DNA of 14,004 nt, from contig DEAL01000007.1 of NCBI GenBank assembly GCA_002346745.1, positions 1 through 14,004 on the forward strand. The letters are read 5' to 3'. Positions 1 to 6,570 of this stretch are shown one piece after another. Under the pieces are notes generated by a model that did not search any database, was not told the origin of the DNA, and was given only the letters and a program-made list of their open reading frames with translations. The stretch is from Candidatus Neomicrothrix sp. UBA2983. GTDB taxonomy: Bacteria; Actinomycetota; Acidimicrobiia; Acidimicrobiales; MedAcidi-G1. The translations under genes were made by a program, and so were the position numbers. The first letter of the stretch is position 1. Each line of letters starts with the position of its first letter.

Positions 1-2
1 GC

Positions 3-1010
3 TCCGCGTCGGGCTCCGCTTCGGCGAGTGCTCCCAGCGGTTCGACGACATCAGGTGCCACCGAGGGTGATGGCGGTTATGCCTACGCCTCGGACGTATC
101 CAGCCACCGACTGATTCCGGTCGATGTTTGTGACATCAATGCGCTTCTTCCCAAGGAGGAGGGACTCGACTGGGCTGCCGTGATGGCGATTTACGCTGAC
201 GGAGCCAACTCGGTCAAGTCTGACGGTTCGGTTCGCACGATTCAGGGCTTTGCTGCCGCGGAGGGCAAGAAGCATGGCGTTGACGCTCACTACGGCACCG
301 TTGCACCAATCGACGAGTATGTGATGGCGGCGCTTGAAGGCACAGGAGACTTTGCTGGTGAGCCCGACTTGGTCCGCCGTCAAGCAGTCCAGAAGGGGAT
401 CATGAACCAGGCCCTTGTGGCTTGGGTGGTCCACGAGTTGAATACGGCACTCGCCAAGGCTGCTGACGGCAACGTCGATGCGGCCAAGGGTGCGCCGCAC
501 AACTGGGACGAGGGCTGGGCGTTCTACGCGGGTGCCCAACCGGGATGTGCTGCCTATGTGACCGCCGATAAGCGGGCGAAGGACTTTGGCACGCTTTCCG
601 GCGATGGTGAGACGGCGCTCGCCAATGTCAACATCCTGGCGGCGTTCAACGACGGCCGTGACGCCCTGTTGGCTGGCGACACCAGTGGTGCACAGGCGGC
701 GGCTGATGAGATCGTCCGGAACTTGGTCGTGACCTATGCCCAGGCCTCCATCAAGTACGCGGCAAAGACGGCTTCGGCGCTCGCTGACGGTGACGCCGCC
801 GCCGCTCGTATCTACCAGGCCGAGGGCTACTCGTTCTGGCGTGTGTTGGCTCCGATGGTGGGCCCCCATGGCGCCGACACCGACTCGGTCGAAGCGGTCT
901 ACGCTCTCGCCGCCGAGCCGTCCGACGGCATTCGAGCTGCCGTGGAGTCCGCCATTGCCCCAGCGCTTGACGCCCTCGGCATCAGCACCGACCACATCGG
1001 CGAGTACTAG
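3..1010 (+). CDS. FEA1/H43-like (low-iron-inducible periplasmic protein family) probable lipoprotein, 5' partial
   Basis: The open frame runs in from the left edge without a start and stops with TAG at 1008-1010, so only the C-terminal ~335 residues are present. The first ~25 residues are a Ser/Ala/Gly/Thr-rich low-complexity linker, of the kind that follows the lipid-anchored cysteine in bacterial lipoproteins. The signal peptide would lie outside the window. The folded part contains blocks I associate with the algal FEA1/H43 iron-assimilation family: GAPHNWDEGWAFYAGA (about 489-536) and QAEGYSFWRVLAPMVG (about 816-863), with an Ala-rich helical stretch between them. Family members are periplasmic or secreted and are induced by low iron or high CO2; their chemistry is not well established. 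Codon use is distinctly less GC-rich than in the downstream genes (many GGT, GCT, GTT codons), which may mean transfer or different expression. The next gene is a FetB-type permease, which fits a metal-related role. The reading frame is secure; the family assignment is from recognition alone and is moderate. Confidence 0.6.
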   Translation, partial: SASGSASASAPSGSTTSGATEGDGGYAYASDVSSHRLIPVDVCDINALLPKEEGLDWAAVMAIYADGANSVKSDGSVRTIQGFAAAEGKKHGVDAHYGTVAPIDEYVMAALEGTGDFAGEPDLVRRQAVQKGIMNQALVAWVVHELNTALAKAADGNVDAAKGAPHNWDEGWAFYAGAQPGCAAYVTADKRAKDFGTLSGDGETALANVNILAAFNDGRDALLAGDTSGAQAAADEIVRNLVVTYAQASIKYAAKTASALADGDAAAARIYQAEGYSFWRVLAPMVGPHGADTDSVEAVYALAAEPSDGIRAAVESAIAPALDALGISTDHIGEY

Positions 1011-1022
1011 GACGTGGGAACC

Positions 1023-1062
1023 CGGTCGCCGACGCTGCTCCTCCCCCCGGCGTCGGCGACCG
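1023..1062 (+). terminator. Strong GC-rich hairpin, probable terminator of the upstream gene
   Basis: A perfect 13-base inverted repeat has arms CGGTCGCCGACGC (1023-1035) and GCGTCGGCGACCG (1050-1062) around a 14-base C-rich loop. A further U-G and G-C pair could extend the stem inward. It begins 12 bases after the stop codon at 1010, the usual place for a transcription terminator. The following bases (GTTCCACCGTTCGC) hold only short T runs, so it is not a classic intrinsic terminator. In high-GC actinobacteria, hairpins without a U-tract are common at gene ends. It could also serve to stabilise the mRNA 3' end. Confidence 0.6.
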
Positions 1063-1105
1063 TTCCACCGTTCGCATCATCGACCCGGGCGGGGTCGACG
1101 ATGGT

Positions 1106-1148
1106 GATGGTGGTCGTCGCGGTTTCGGATTCCGCGGCGACCACCATC
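1106..1148 (+). other. Second long inverted repeat in the gap before fetB
   Basis: The arms GATGGTGGTCGTCGCGG (1106-1122) and CCGCGGCGACCACCATC (1132-1148) pair over 17 positions. The single mismatch (1117/1137) becomes a U-G pair in RNA. The loop is nine bases, TTTCGGATT (1123-1131), and eight of them (1123-1130) are complementary to 1191-1198, so a loop-to-downstream (pseudoknot-like) contact is possible. It lies 43 bases after the first hairpin and about 75 bases before the proposed fetB promoter. Function is unknown: candidates are a second terminator, a structured 3' UTR, a small RNA or a protein-binding site. Confidence 0.45.
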
Positions 1149-1222
1149 GTGATCCCGCCGGGTTTCGGGGACGGATTTCGGGGTCATCGCATCCGAAACG
1201 GGAGGCGCCCGGTCCGGTTGGC

Positions 1223-1228
1223 TACCGT
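1223..1228 (+). promoter_or_regulatory. Putative -10 box of fetB (leaderless start)
   Basis: TACCGT matches the actinobacterial TANNNT -10 pattern. It ends eight bases before the fetB ATG at 1237, so transcription would begin at or next to the start codon. No Shine-Dalgarno sequence is visible immediately upstream, which agrees with a leaderless mRNA. No good -35 hexamer could be recognised. The same arrangement recurs before dus and mutA in this window. Confidence 0.4.
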
Positions 1229-1236
1229 GCCCGTCC

Positions 1237-2019
1237 ATGACCGACGTCGACATCGGCTGGTGGGGACTGGCCGCCTCGCTGCTGCTCGTCGTCGTCGTCG
1301 TGGCGGTGTCGTCGGCCCGAAGGCTCCGACTCGAAGCCGACCTGGTCGTCGCCACCGTCCGCGCCGTGGGGCAGTTGGTCCTCACCGGCTGGGCGCTCGC
1401 GCTGCTGCTCGACGACGACGTTTCGATCGCCTGGGCCTGGCTGTGGGTGGCGGCCATGGTGCCCGCCGCCGCCTGGTCGGCCCGACGGCGCGAACCGAGG
1501 CTGCCCGGACTCTTCCTCACCACCACGGTGGGCTACACGCTGGGGCTGGCCACCTCACTGGCGGTCGTGTTCGGCCTCGACGTGCTGCCCATCGAGGCCA
1601 GGGTGCTCGTGCCGATCTCCGGCATGGTCGTCGGCAACTCCCTCAAGGTCGTGGTCGTGGCCGCCACCCGGGTGGTTGACGGCTTCCGGGACCGGGCCGG
1701 CGAGGTCGAGGCCCTCCTCGCCCTCGGCTTCGACCGACGCCGTGCCGCCCGGGAGGTGACCGGGGACGCCCTGCGGCTGGCGATCCGTCCCCAGGTCGAA
1801 GTCACCCGGTCGGTCGGCATGGTGTTCCTGCCCGGAGCCCTGACCGGGATGATCCTGGCCGGCGTCGACCCCCTCGACGCCGCCCTCGTCCAGGCGGTCA
1901 TCCTCTTCCTGATCCTCGGATCCGCAGCCGTCACCGGCCTCGTCGTCGTGCTGGGCGCCGCACAGCGGTTCCTGACCGCCGACCAGCGCCTGGTGTCGCC
2001 GACGCCCGCTCCCGACTGA
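1237..2019 (+). CDS. fetB: FetB/YbbM family (UPF0014) ABC transporter permease
   Basis: The 260-residue membrane protein matches the usual length of the UPF0014/FetB family. E. coli FetB (YbbM) is the permease partner of the ATPase FetA in a putative iron exporter that protects against oxidative stress. An N-terminal hydrophobic segment sits at about residues 9-24 and further segments lie at about 42-58, 65-80, 96-113, 122-142, 193-209 and 217-242. Family hallmarks visible are LVPISGMVVGNSLKV (124-138), the cytoplasmic EVEALLALGFD block (156-166) that should contact the ATPase, and LPGALTGMILAGVDPLDA (198-215). No FetA-type ATPase gene lies on either side here, so the partner must be elsewhere or in trans. 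The ATG at 1237 is chosen because the hydrophobic start follows directly and a TACCGT box precedes it. The gene converges on maf with only four bases between the two stop codons. The family is secure; iron as the substrate is inferred. Confidence 0.85.
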   Translation: MTDVDIGWWGLAASLLLVVVVVAVSSARRLRLEADLVVATVRAVGQLVLTGWALALLLDDDVSIAWAWLWVAAMVPAAAWSARRREPRLPGLFLTTTVGYTLGLATSLAVVFGLDVLPIEARVLVPISGMVVGNSLKVVVVAATRVVDGFRDRAGEVEALLALGFDRRRAAREVTGDALRLAIRPQVEVTRSVGMVFLPGALTGMILAGVDPLDAALVQAVILFLILGSAAVTGLVVVLGAAQRFLTADQRLVSPTPAPD

Positions 2020-2023
2020 GCGG

Positions 2024-2614
2024 CTACACCGCCGAATGGGCGCCCAGTGACCTGAGTGCCGCCAGTACGGCCGGGACCGACAGGCCGACCACGTTCTCCC
2101 GGCAGCCGTCCACCTCGGTGATGAAGTCGGCGCCGCCGCCCTGGATGGCGTAGCCGCCCGCCTTGTCGAGCGGCTCGCCGGTCGCCACGTAGGCGTCGAC
2201 CTCCTCGTCGTCGAGGTCCCGGAACGTGACCCGGGTACGGACCACGCCCGAGATGGTGTGGCCGCCATGGCAGACCGCCAGGCCGCCGACGACCGCGTGG
2301 GTGCGCCCCGACAGCCGGTGGAGCATCTCGGCGGCCCAGTCGGGCCGGCCGGGCTTGCCGAGCACCTCGCCGTCGATCACGACCACGGTGTCGGCGGCGA
2401 GGCCGGTCTCGTGGCCCTCGACCACGGCCGCCAACTTGGCCATGGCGAGCCGCTGTACGAGGTCGCCCGGGTCCTCACCGGGCTGCGGAGTCTCGTCGAC
2501 GTCGGGCCGGCGGACCCGGGGGCTGAAGCCGTGGGCCCGGAGCAGGTCCAGGCGACGGGGCGACCCCGAGGCGAGGACCAGACGTGGGCGGCTAGCCACC
2601 GGAGACGAGGGCAT
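2024..2614 (-). CDS. maf: Maf-type nucleoside triphosphate pyrophosphatase
   Basis: The 196-residue protein has the normal Maf length and hydrolyses non-canonical or excess nucleoside triphosphates to the monophosphate and PPi in the cytoplasm. The diagnostic N-terminal loop LASGSPRR is at residues 14-21, followed by VDETPQPGEDP (39-49), the lysine of AMAK (60), the catalytic-aspartate motif ADTVV (Asp75), GKP (86-88) and GEPLDKAGGYAIQGGGADFI (146-165). The GKP and YAIQG features lean toward the dTTP/UTP-type (YhdE-like) subgroup rather than the m7GTP type, but I cannot decide that here. The ATG at 2614 is chosen because a GAGG sits five bases upstream and the protein then begins a few residues before the first strand. 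A GTG at 2599 is an alternative. The gene overlaps the 3' end of dus by 23 bases, so the two are probably co-transcribed and translationally coupled. Confidence 0.93.
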   Translation of the reverse strand: MPSSPVASRPRLVLASGSPRRLDLLRAHGFSPRVRRPDVDETPQPGEDPGDLVQRLAMAKLAAVVEGHETGLAADTVVVIDGEVLGKPGRPDWAAEMLHRLSGRTHAVVGGLAVCHGGHTISGVVRTRVTFRDLDDEEVDAYVATGEPLDKAGGYAIQGGGADFITEVDGCRENVVGLSVPAVLAALRSLGAHSAV

Positions 2615-3782
2615 CGGCCTCGGCCGGCGGCGGGGTGGCGTCGTCGGGGTCGTCCAGCCAGCCCTCGGGGAGCACCACCCGCTTCGGCCCGGCACGGTGG
2701 CTGCGGGGGATGCGCAGCGAGTCGACGTCCAGTTCGAGGGCACCGTCCAGACCGTCGACGCAGCGGTCCAGGTCGTCGAGCGAGCCGATCGCCTGCAGGT
2801 CCCGTCGGGCGGCCGGTCCGGTGGCGTAGCCCTTCAGATACCAGGAGGTGTGCTTGCGGAAGTCCCGGATGCCGTGTGGCCCGGCCCAGTCGACCAGCAG
2901 GGCGGCGTGGCGGCACATCGTGGCGGCCACCTCGGCTAGGCGGGGCGGGTCGCCGGGCTCGGCGCCGCCCGACGCCGGGGTCGGGCCGAACACGGCCGCC
3001 AGGTCGCCGAACAGCCACGGGCGGCCGAGGCAGCCGCGGCCGACGACGACGCCGTCGCAGCCGGTGGAGCGCATGAGGCGCAGGGCGTCCCACGGCTCCC
3101 AGACGTCGCCGTTGCCGAACACCGGGACCGTCGTCACGACCGCCTTGAGGTCGGCCACCGCCGACCAGTCGGCCTCCCCGGAGTAGAGCTGCTCGGCGGT
3201 GCGGGCGTGGAGCGCCACCGAGGCGGCGCCCAGGTCCTCGGCGATGCGGCCGGCGTCGAGGAACGTGAGGTGGTCGGCGTCGGTGCCGAGCCGGAACTTG
3301 ACGGTGACCGGCACGTCACCGGCGGCTCCGACCGCGGCGCCGACGATGGCGGCGAACAGCCGGGGCCGCAGCGGGATCGCCGCGCCGCCGCCCCTGCGGG
3401 TCACCTTGGGCATCGGGCAGCCGAAGTTGAGGTCGACGTGGTCGACCCGGTCCTCGCCGACCAGCAGCCGCACGGCCCGGCCGACGCTGTCGGGCTCGGT
3501 GCCGTAGAGCTGGATGCTGCGGGGCGACTCGTCGGGGGCGAAGTGGCTGAGCCGATTCGTCTTGAGGTGGCCTTCCACCAGCCCACGGGCGGTGATCATC
3601 TCGCTGACATACAGCCCGGCCCCGTGCTCGCGGCAGAGCGTGCGGAAGGGGGCATTGGTGACGCCGGCCATCGGCGCCAACACCACCGGCGGCCAGACCT
3701 CGAGGGGGCCGATCCGGGGCGCCGTGAACTCGTCCGGTGCGGCGGGTGGGACGCCGGCGTTGACGGTGGTGCGCAGACCCAT
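2592..3782 (-). CDS. dus: tRNA-dihydrouridine synthase (Dus, DusB-like)
   Basis: This flavoenzyme reduces uridines in the D-loop of tRNA to dihydrouridine using FMN and NADPH. The 396-residue protein shows the Dus TIM barrel in order: VLAPMAGVTNAPFR (34-47) for FMN binding, DLNFGCPMPKVTRRGGG (117-133) with catalytic Cys122, VTVKFRLG (159-166), LHARTAEQLYSGEADW (191-206), VFGNGDV (221-227) and GCDGVVVGRGCLGRPWLF (241-258) for the FMN phosphate. The C-terminal helical domain that grips tRNA follows, with the SWYLKGY block typical of the family. The protein is somewhat longer than E. coli DusB because of short extra N- and C-terminal stretches. The ATG at 3782 has TAGCCT six bases upstream and a gap of 62 bases to the preceding gene, so it may have its own leaderless promoter. 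The last 23 bases overlap maf. The exact uridine position modified cannot be told from sequence. Confidence 0.95.
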   Translation of the reverse strand: MGLRTTVNAGVPPAAPDEFTAPRIGPLEVWPPVVLAPMAGVTNAPFRTLCREHGAGLYVSEMITARGLVEGHLKTNRLSHFAPDESPRSIQLYGTEPDSVGRAVRLLVGEDRVDHVDLNFGCPMPKVTRRGGGAAIPLRPRLFAAIVGAAVGAAGDVPVTVKFRLGTDADHLTFLDAGRIAEDLGAASVALHARTAEQLYSGEADWSAVADLKAVVTTVPVFGNGDVWEPWDALRLMRSTGCDGVVVGRGCLGRPWLFGDLAAVFGPTPASGGAEPGDPPRLAEVAATMCRHAALLVDWAGPHGIRDFRKHTSWYLKGYATGPAARRDLQAIGSLDDLDRCVDGLDGALELDVDSLRIPRSHRAGPKRVVLPEGWLDDPDDATPPPAEADALVSGG

Positions 3783-3788
3783 GCCCCA

Positions 3789-3794
3789 AGGCTA
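3789..3794 (-). promoter_or_regulatory. Putative -10 box of dus (leaderless start)
   Basis: On the minus strand, TAGCCT (3794 to 3789) ends six bases before the dus ATG at 3782. It fits TANNNT and repeats the spacing seen before fetB and mutA. A GGGG run directly before the ATG could instead be a weak ribosome site on a longer mRNA reading through from the upstream formylglycine-generating enzyme gene. The 62-base gap (3783-3844) holds no other obvious signal. Confidence 0.35.
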
Positions 3795-3844
3795 CGCGTG
3801 TCGCCCCTCGGGTCAGCAGGAGGCCTGCCGCGCCGGGCGTGCGC

Positions 3845-4702
3845 CTACCGGGCCAGGCGGAATCCCTGGTGGGCGGTGGTGCTCTCAGGGGTGGTAGCCG
3901 AGCGGGCGGCCGGGCGGTAGCGGTGGCAGTAGGAGTCGTGGCAGAGGAATGAGCCGCCCTTGACGACCCGGTCGGTACCGAACGGCGGCCCGGCGGGGTC
4001 GACCAGTGGCCGCTCGTCGGGGTGGCGGGTGGCGAACCAGTCGGCGCACCACTCCCACACGTTGCCGGAGCAGTTGTGGAGCCCGTACCCGTTCGGGGGG
4101 AAGGCATCGACCGGGCAGGTGCCGGCGAACCCGTCCTCGGCGGTGTCCTCGACGGGAAAGGTTCCGGTCCAGACGTTGCACCGGTGCTCGCCGCCGGGGG
4201 TGAGGTCCTCACCCCACGGCAGGCGGGCCTGGTCGAGGCTGCCCCGGGCGGCGTGCTCCCACTCGGCCTCGGTGGGGAGCCGTCCGCCAGCCCAGGCGGC
4301 GAAGGCGGTGGCGTCGAACCACGACACATGGACGACCGGGTGGTCCTTGCGGCCGTCGAGGCCGCTGTGCGGACCCTCGGGGTGGCGCCAGTCGGCGCCG
4401 TGGACTTGCCGCCACCATTCGGCGCCGACGACGCCGCGGGTGTCGGGGAAGTCGTCTGGCAGGTGGCCGGCGAACACGAACGACCAGCCCTCGGCCTCGG
4501 CGGTGGTGACGTGGCCCGTGGCGTCCACGAAGGCGGCGAACTCGGCGGTGGTGGCCGCGGTGGCCGCGATGGCGAAGGGGGTGAGTTTGACCTCCCGGAC
4601 CGGGCCCTCACCGTCGCCGGGGTAGCGGGACGGGTCGTCGGTGCCCATGCGGAACGTCCCACCGGGCAGGTCCACCATCCGGGCCAGGGGATCGACGCCC
4701 AT
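3845..4702 (-). CDS. Formylglycine-generating enzyme (FGE/SUMF1 family)
   Basis: This enzyme oxidises a cysteine in the CxPxR motif of type I sulfatases to formylglycine, the catalytic aldehyde, using copper and oxygen. The 285-residue protein is a full FGE-sulfatase domain: MVDLPGGTFRMGTDD near the start (9-23), HPVVHVSWFDATAFAAWAGG (121-140), RLPTEAEWEHAARG (141-154), GLHNCSGNVWEWCADWF (207-223) and KGGSFLCHDSYCHRYR (248-263). Cys254 and Cys259 in that last block match the two active-site cysteines of characterised FGEs, such as Cys272/Cys277 of the Streptomyces coelicolor enzyme. This separates it from the many FGE-like proteins that lack them. The ATG at 4702 shares its A with the TGA stop of the alpha/beta hydrolase (TGATG), implying translational coupling; an in-frame upstream ATG at 4741 lies inside that gene and is less likely. 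No sulfatase is present in the window, so the client is encoded elsewhere. Confidence 0.93.
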   Translation of the reverse strand: MGVDPLARMVDLPGGTFRMGTDDPSRYPGDGEGPVREVKLTPFAIAATAATTAEFAAFVDATGHVTTAEAEGWSFVFAGHLPDDFPDTRGVVGAEWWRQVHGADWRHPEGPHSGLDGRKDHPVVHVSWFDATAFAAWAGGRLPTEAEWEHAARGSLDQARLPWGEDLTPGGEHRCNVWTGTFPVEDTAEDGFAGTCPVDAFPPNGYGLHNCSGNVWEWCADWFATRHPDERPLVDPAGPPFGTDRVVKGGSFLCHDSYCHRYRPAARSATTPESTTAHQGFRLAR

Positions 4703-5406
4703 CAGAGTCCCGCCGTGAACTCCCGGATGGCCGCGGCGCATTCGGCAGCGGCTTTCAGGTGGACCATGTGGCCCTGATCGGGGACGACGACCGTGGCCCG
4801 CACGTCGAGGTCGCGTTCGAACAGGGCTGCCGAGGCGGCGAAGCGCCGGTCGCGTTCGCCGAGCAGCACGAGCACCGGGCAGGCGATGTCAGCGAGGTGG
4901 TCGATGACGTGGGAGTCGACGTGCAGCGAGATCCCCTCGACGCCGGCGGCCTGGTCCATCTTCGCGGCGGCGGCCCGCACCGAGGCGTTCCACTCCTCGC
5001 GGGCCTCGGCCTTTCGGAAGCCGGGGCCGGTGGCGACGAGCACCAGGCCGGCCACGTCGTCGGGGTGGTCGAGGGTGTGGGCCAGCGAGAGGTAGCCGCC
5101 GAGGCTGTGGCCGACCAGCACGGCGGGTCGCCCGGCCCCGTCGAGCACGGCGGCGAGGTCGCCGAGGGCGTGCTGGCGGCTGTAGTTCCCGGGGGGCGGG
5201 GTGCCGCTGTCGCCGTGCCCTCGCAGGTCCCAGGTGGTGACGGCGTGGTCGGCGGCGAGGTCGTCGGCCAGGACCGACCAGACCGACCGCTCGTTGGCCC
5301 AGCCGGTCGTGCAGACGAGGCGCCGCGTCGGGTCGCCGCTGTCGGTGCCGAGGTGCTCGACCGCCACCTCGACGCCGTCGGGGGCCGTCGTCGAGGAGGC
5401 CGTCAT
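4702..5406 (-). CDS. Alpha/beta-fold hydrolase
   Basis: The 234-residue cytoplasmic protein has the compact alpha/beta hydrolase plan: an early strand-turn with TTGWANE (33-39) where the oxyanion-hole HG usually sits, WDLRGHGDSG (59-68), the nucleophile elbow GHSLGG with Ser101, the acid Asp186 in LLGERDRRF and the catalytic His213 in DQGHMVH. The lid region between about 125 and 170 is short. These features fit small esterases, lactonases or C-C bond hydrolases such as 3-oxoadipate enol-lactonase relatives, but the substrate cannot be read from the sequence. Its ATG overlaps the stop of the epoxide hydrolase by four bases (ATGA, 5403-5406), and its stop overlaps the start of the formylglycine-generating enzyme. 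The triad is complete, so it is probably an active enzyme of the same operon. Confidence 0.88.
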   Translation of the reverse strand: MTASSTTAPDGVEVAVEHLGTDSGDPTRRLVCTTGWANERSVWSVLADDLAADHAVTTWDLRGHGDSGTPPPGNYSRQHALGDLAAVLDGAGRPAVLVGHSLGGYLSLAHTLDHPDDVAGLVLVATGPGFRKAEAREEWNASVRAAAAKMDQAAGVEGISLHVDSHVIDHLADIACPVLVLLGERDRRFAASAALFERDLDVRATVVVPDQGHMVHLKAAAECAAAIREFTAGL

Positions 5407-6554
5407 CGAAGCGGCCGGAAGAACGCCCGGAGGTCGTCGACGAGGGCATCGGGCTGCTCGAGGGCGGCGAAGTGGCCGCCGACCTCGTGGTCCGCCCAGA
5501 AGGTCAGGTTGAACTGCGGCTCCACCCAGCGGCGCCGGGCGCCCATGATCTCCTTCGGGAAGATCGAGACGCCCAGCGGCACGTCGCCGGGCGACCCCCG
5601 TTGATGGCCCCCCTTGGAGGTCTCGAAGTACATGCGGGTCGACGAGTTGATGGTCTGGGTGAACCAGTACACGCTGACGTTGGTCAGCAGCCGGTCCCGG
5701 TCGACGGCGGTGAACGGGTCACCGTCGTTGTCGGTCCAGCCCCGGAACTTCTCGCCGATCCACGAGAGCAGCCCGGCGGGGGAGTCGTTGAGGGCGGTGC
5801 CGAGGGTCTGGGGGCGGGTCTCCTGGATCCGGAAGTAGCCGTTGTCCTCGGCCAGGTACCAGTTGAGCCGGTCCATGAGCTGCTGCTCGAGGGGCGTGAC
5901 GTCGGCGAAGTCGTCGTCGGCGCCGGTGGGGCCGGCCGCCATCATGTTGACGTGGCAGCCGACCACGTGGTCGGGGTCGACCTGGGCGATGTGGCGGGAG
6001 ATCATCGACCCCCAGTCGCCGCCCTGCACGCCGTAGCGGTCGTAGCCCAGCCGGGCTGCCAGCGCCGCGAAGGCCTCGCCGGTGCGGCCGACGTGCCAAC
6101 CCGGTTCGGTGGTCGGCCCGGACCAGCCGTAGCCGGGCACCGACGGTGCGACCACGTGGAAGGCGTCGGCGGCGTCGCCGCCGTGGGCGGTGGGGTCGGT
6201 GAGCGGCCCGACCATGTCGAGGAACTCGATGACGGAGCCGGGCCAGCCGTGGCTGAGCACCAGCGGCAGGGCGTCGTCGTGAGGGGAGCGCTGGTGGATG
6301 GCGTGGATCCGCTGGCCGTCGACCTCGGTGACGACGTGGTCGAGGGCGTTGAGCTCGGCCTCGGCGGCCCGCCAGTCGTAGCCGTCGGCCCAGTGGCCGG
6401 CCAGGTCCTGCAGCCAGGCCAGGTCGCAGCCGTAGTCCCAGCCGCTGCCGGGGATGTGGTCGGGCCAGCGGGTGGCGGCGAGGCGCCGGCGCAGGTCGTC
6501 GAGGTCGCTGTCGGGGACGGCGATCGTGAACGGTCGGATGGCGGCGTCGGACAT
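5403..6554 (-). CDS. Epoxide hydrolase (microsomal-type, EHN domain)
   Basis: The 383-residue protein converts an epoxide to the vicinal diol through an aspartyl ester intermediate. The N-terminal EHN-type segment runs to about residue 85 and includes the typical PDSDLDDLRRRLAATRWPD stretch (14-32). The catalytic domain follows with HGWPGS (102-107), VPGYGWSGP (139-147), the nucleophile motif GGDWGS with Asp180, a lid tyrosine in TRMYFE (Tyr309), the acid Glu335 in the FPKE motif, and GGHFAALEQP with His361. The Asp/Glu/His set lines up with the triad of mammalian microsomal epoxide hydrolase. No signal peptide or anchor is seen, so it should be cytosolic. It starts 16 bases after the F420 oxidoreductase stop, behind a GGCGGA ribosome-site-like sequence, and overlaps the next hydrolase by four bases. 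The natural substrate is unknown; xenobiotic or terpenoid epoxides are possibilities. Confidence 0.92.
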   Translation of the reverse strand: MSDAAIRPFTIAVPDSDLDDLRRRLAATRWPDHIPGSGWDYGCDLAWLQDLAGHWADGYDWRAAEAELNALDHVVTEVDGQRIHAIHQRSPHDDALPLVLSHGWPGSVIEFLDMVGPLTDPTAHGGDAADAFHVVAPSVPGYGWSGPTTEPGWHVGRTGEAFAALAARLGYDRYGVQGGDWGSMISRHIAQVDPDHVVGCHVNMMAAGPTGADDDFADVTPLEQQLMDRLNWYLAEDNGYFRIQETRPQTLGTALNDSPAGLLSWIGEKFRGWTDNDGDPFTAVDRDRLLTNVSVYWFTQTINSSTRMYFETSKGGHQRGSPGDVPLGVSIFPKEIMGARRRWVEPQFNLTFWADHEVGGHFAALEQPDALVDDLRAFFRPLR

Positions 6555-6570
6555 GGCGGATCCGCCGGGC

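Noticed and set aside
51..995. Minus-strand open frame opposite the left-edge lipoprotein gene
   Set aside because: The plus-strand frame has a coherent protein with family-like blocks and ends just before a terminator-like hairpin. The reverse frame shows no family resemblance.
1288..1300. (GTC)n repeat near the fetB 5' end, considered as a phase-variable microsatellite
   Set aside because: Only four GTC units are present and they encode valines of the first membrane segment. Trinucleotide changes would not shift the frame, so codon choice explains it.
2020..2032. GCGG/CCGC short hairpin between the convergent fetB and maf stops, considered as a bidirectional terminator
   Set aside because: The stem is only four base pairs and extends into the maf coding end. 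It is too weak to call.
6555..6566. Perfect 12-base palindrome GGCGGATCCGCC directly before the epoxide hydrolase start
   Set aside because: It is short, GC-rich and contains the likely ribosome site GGCGGA. With a single copy and no spacing evidence, I cannot separate an operator or hairpin from chance.
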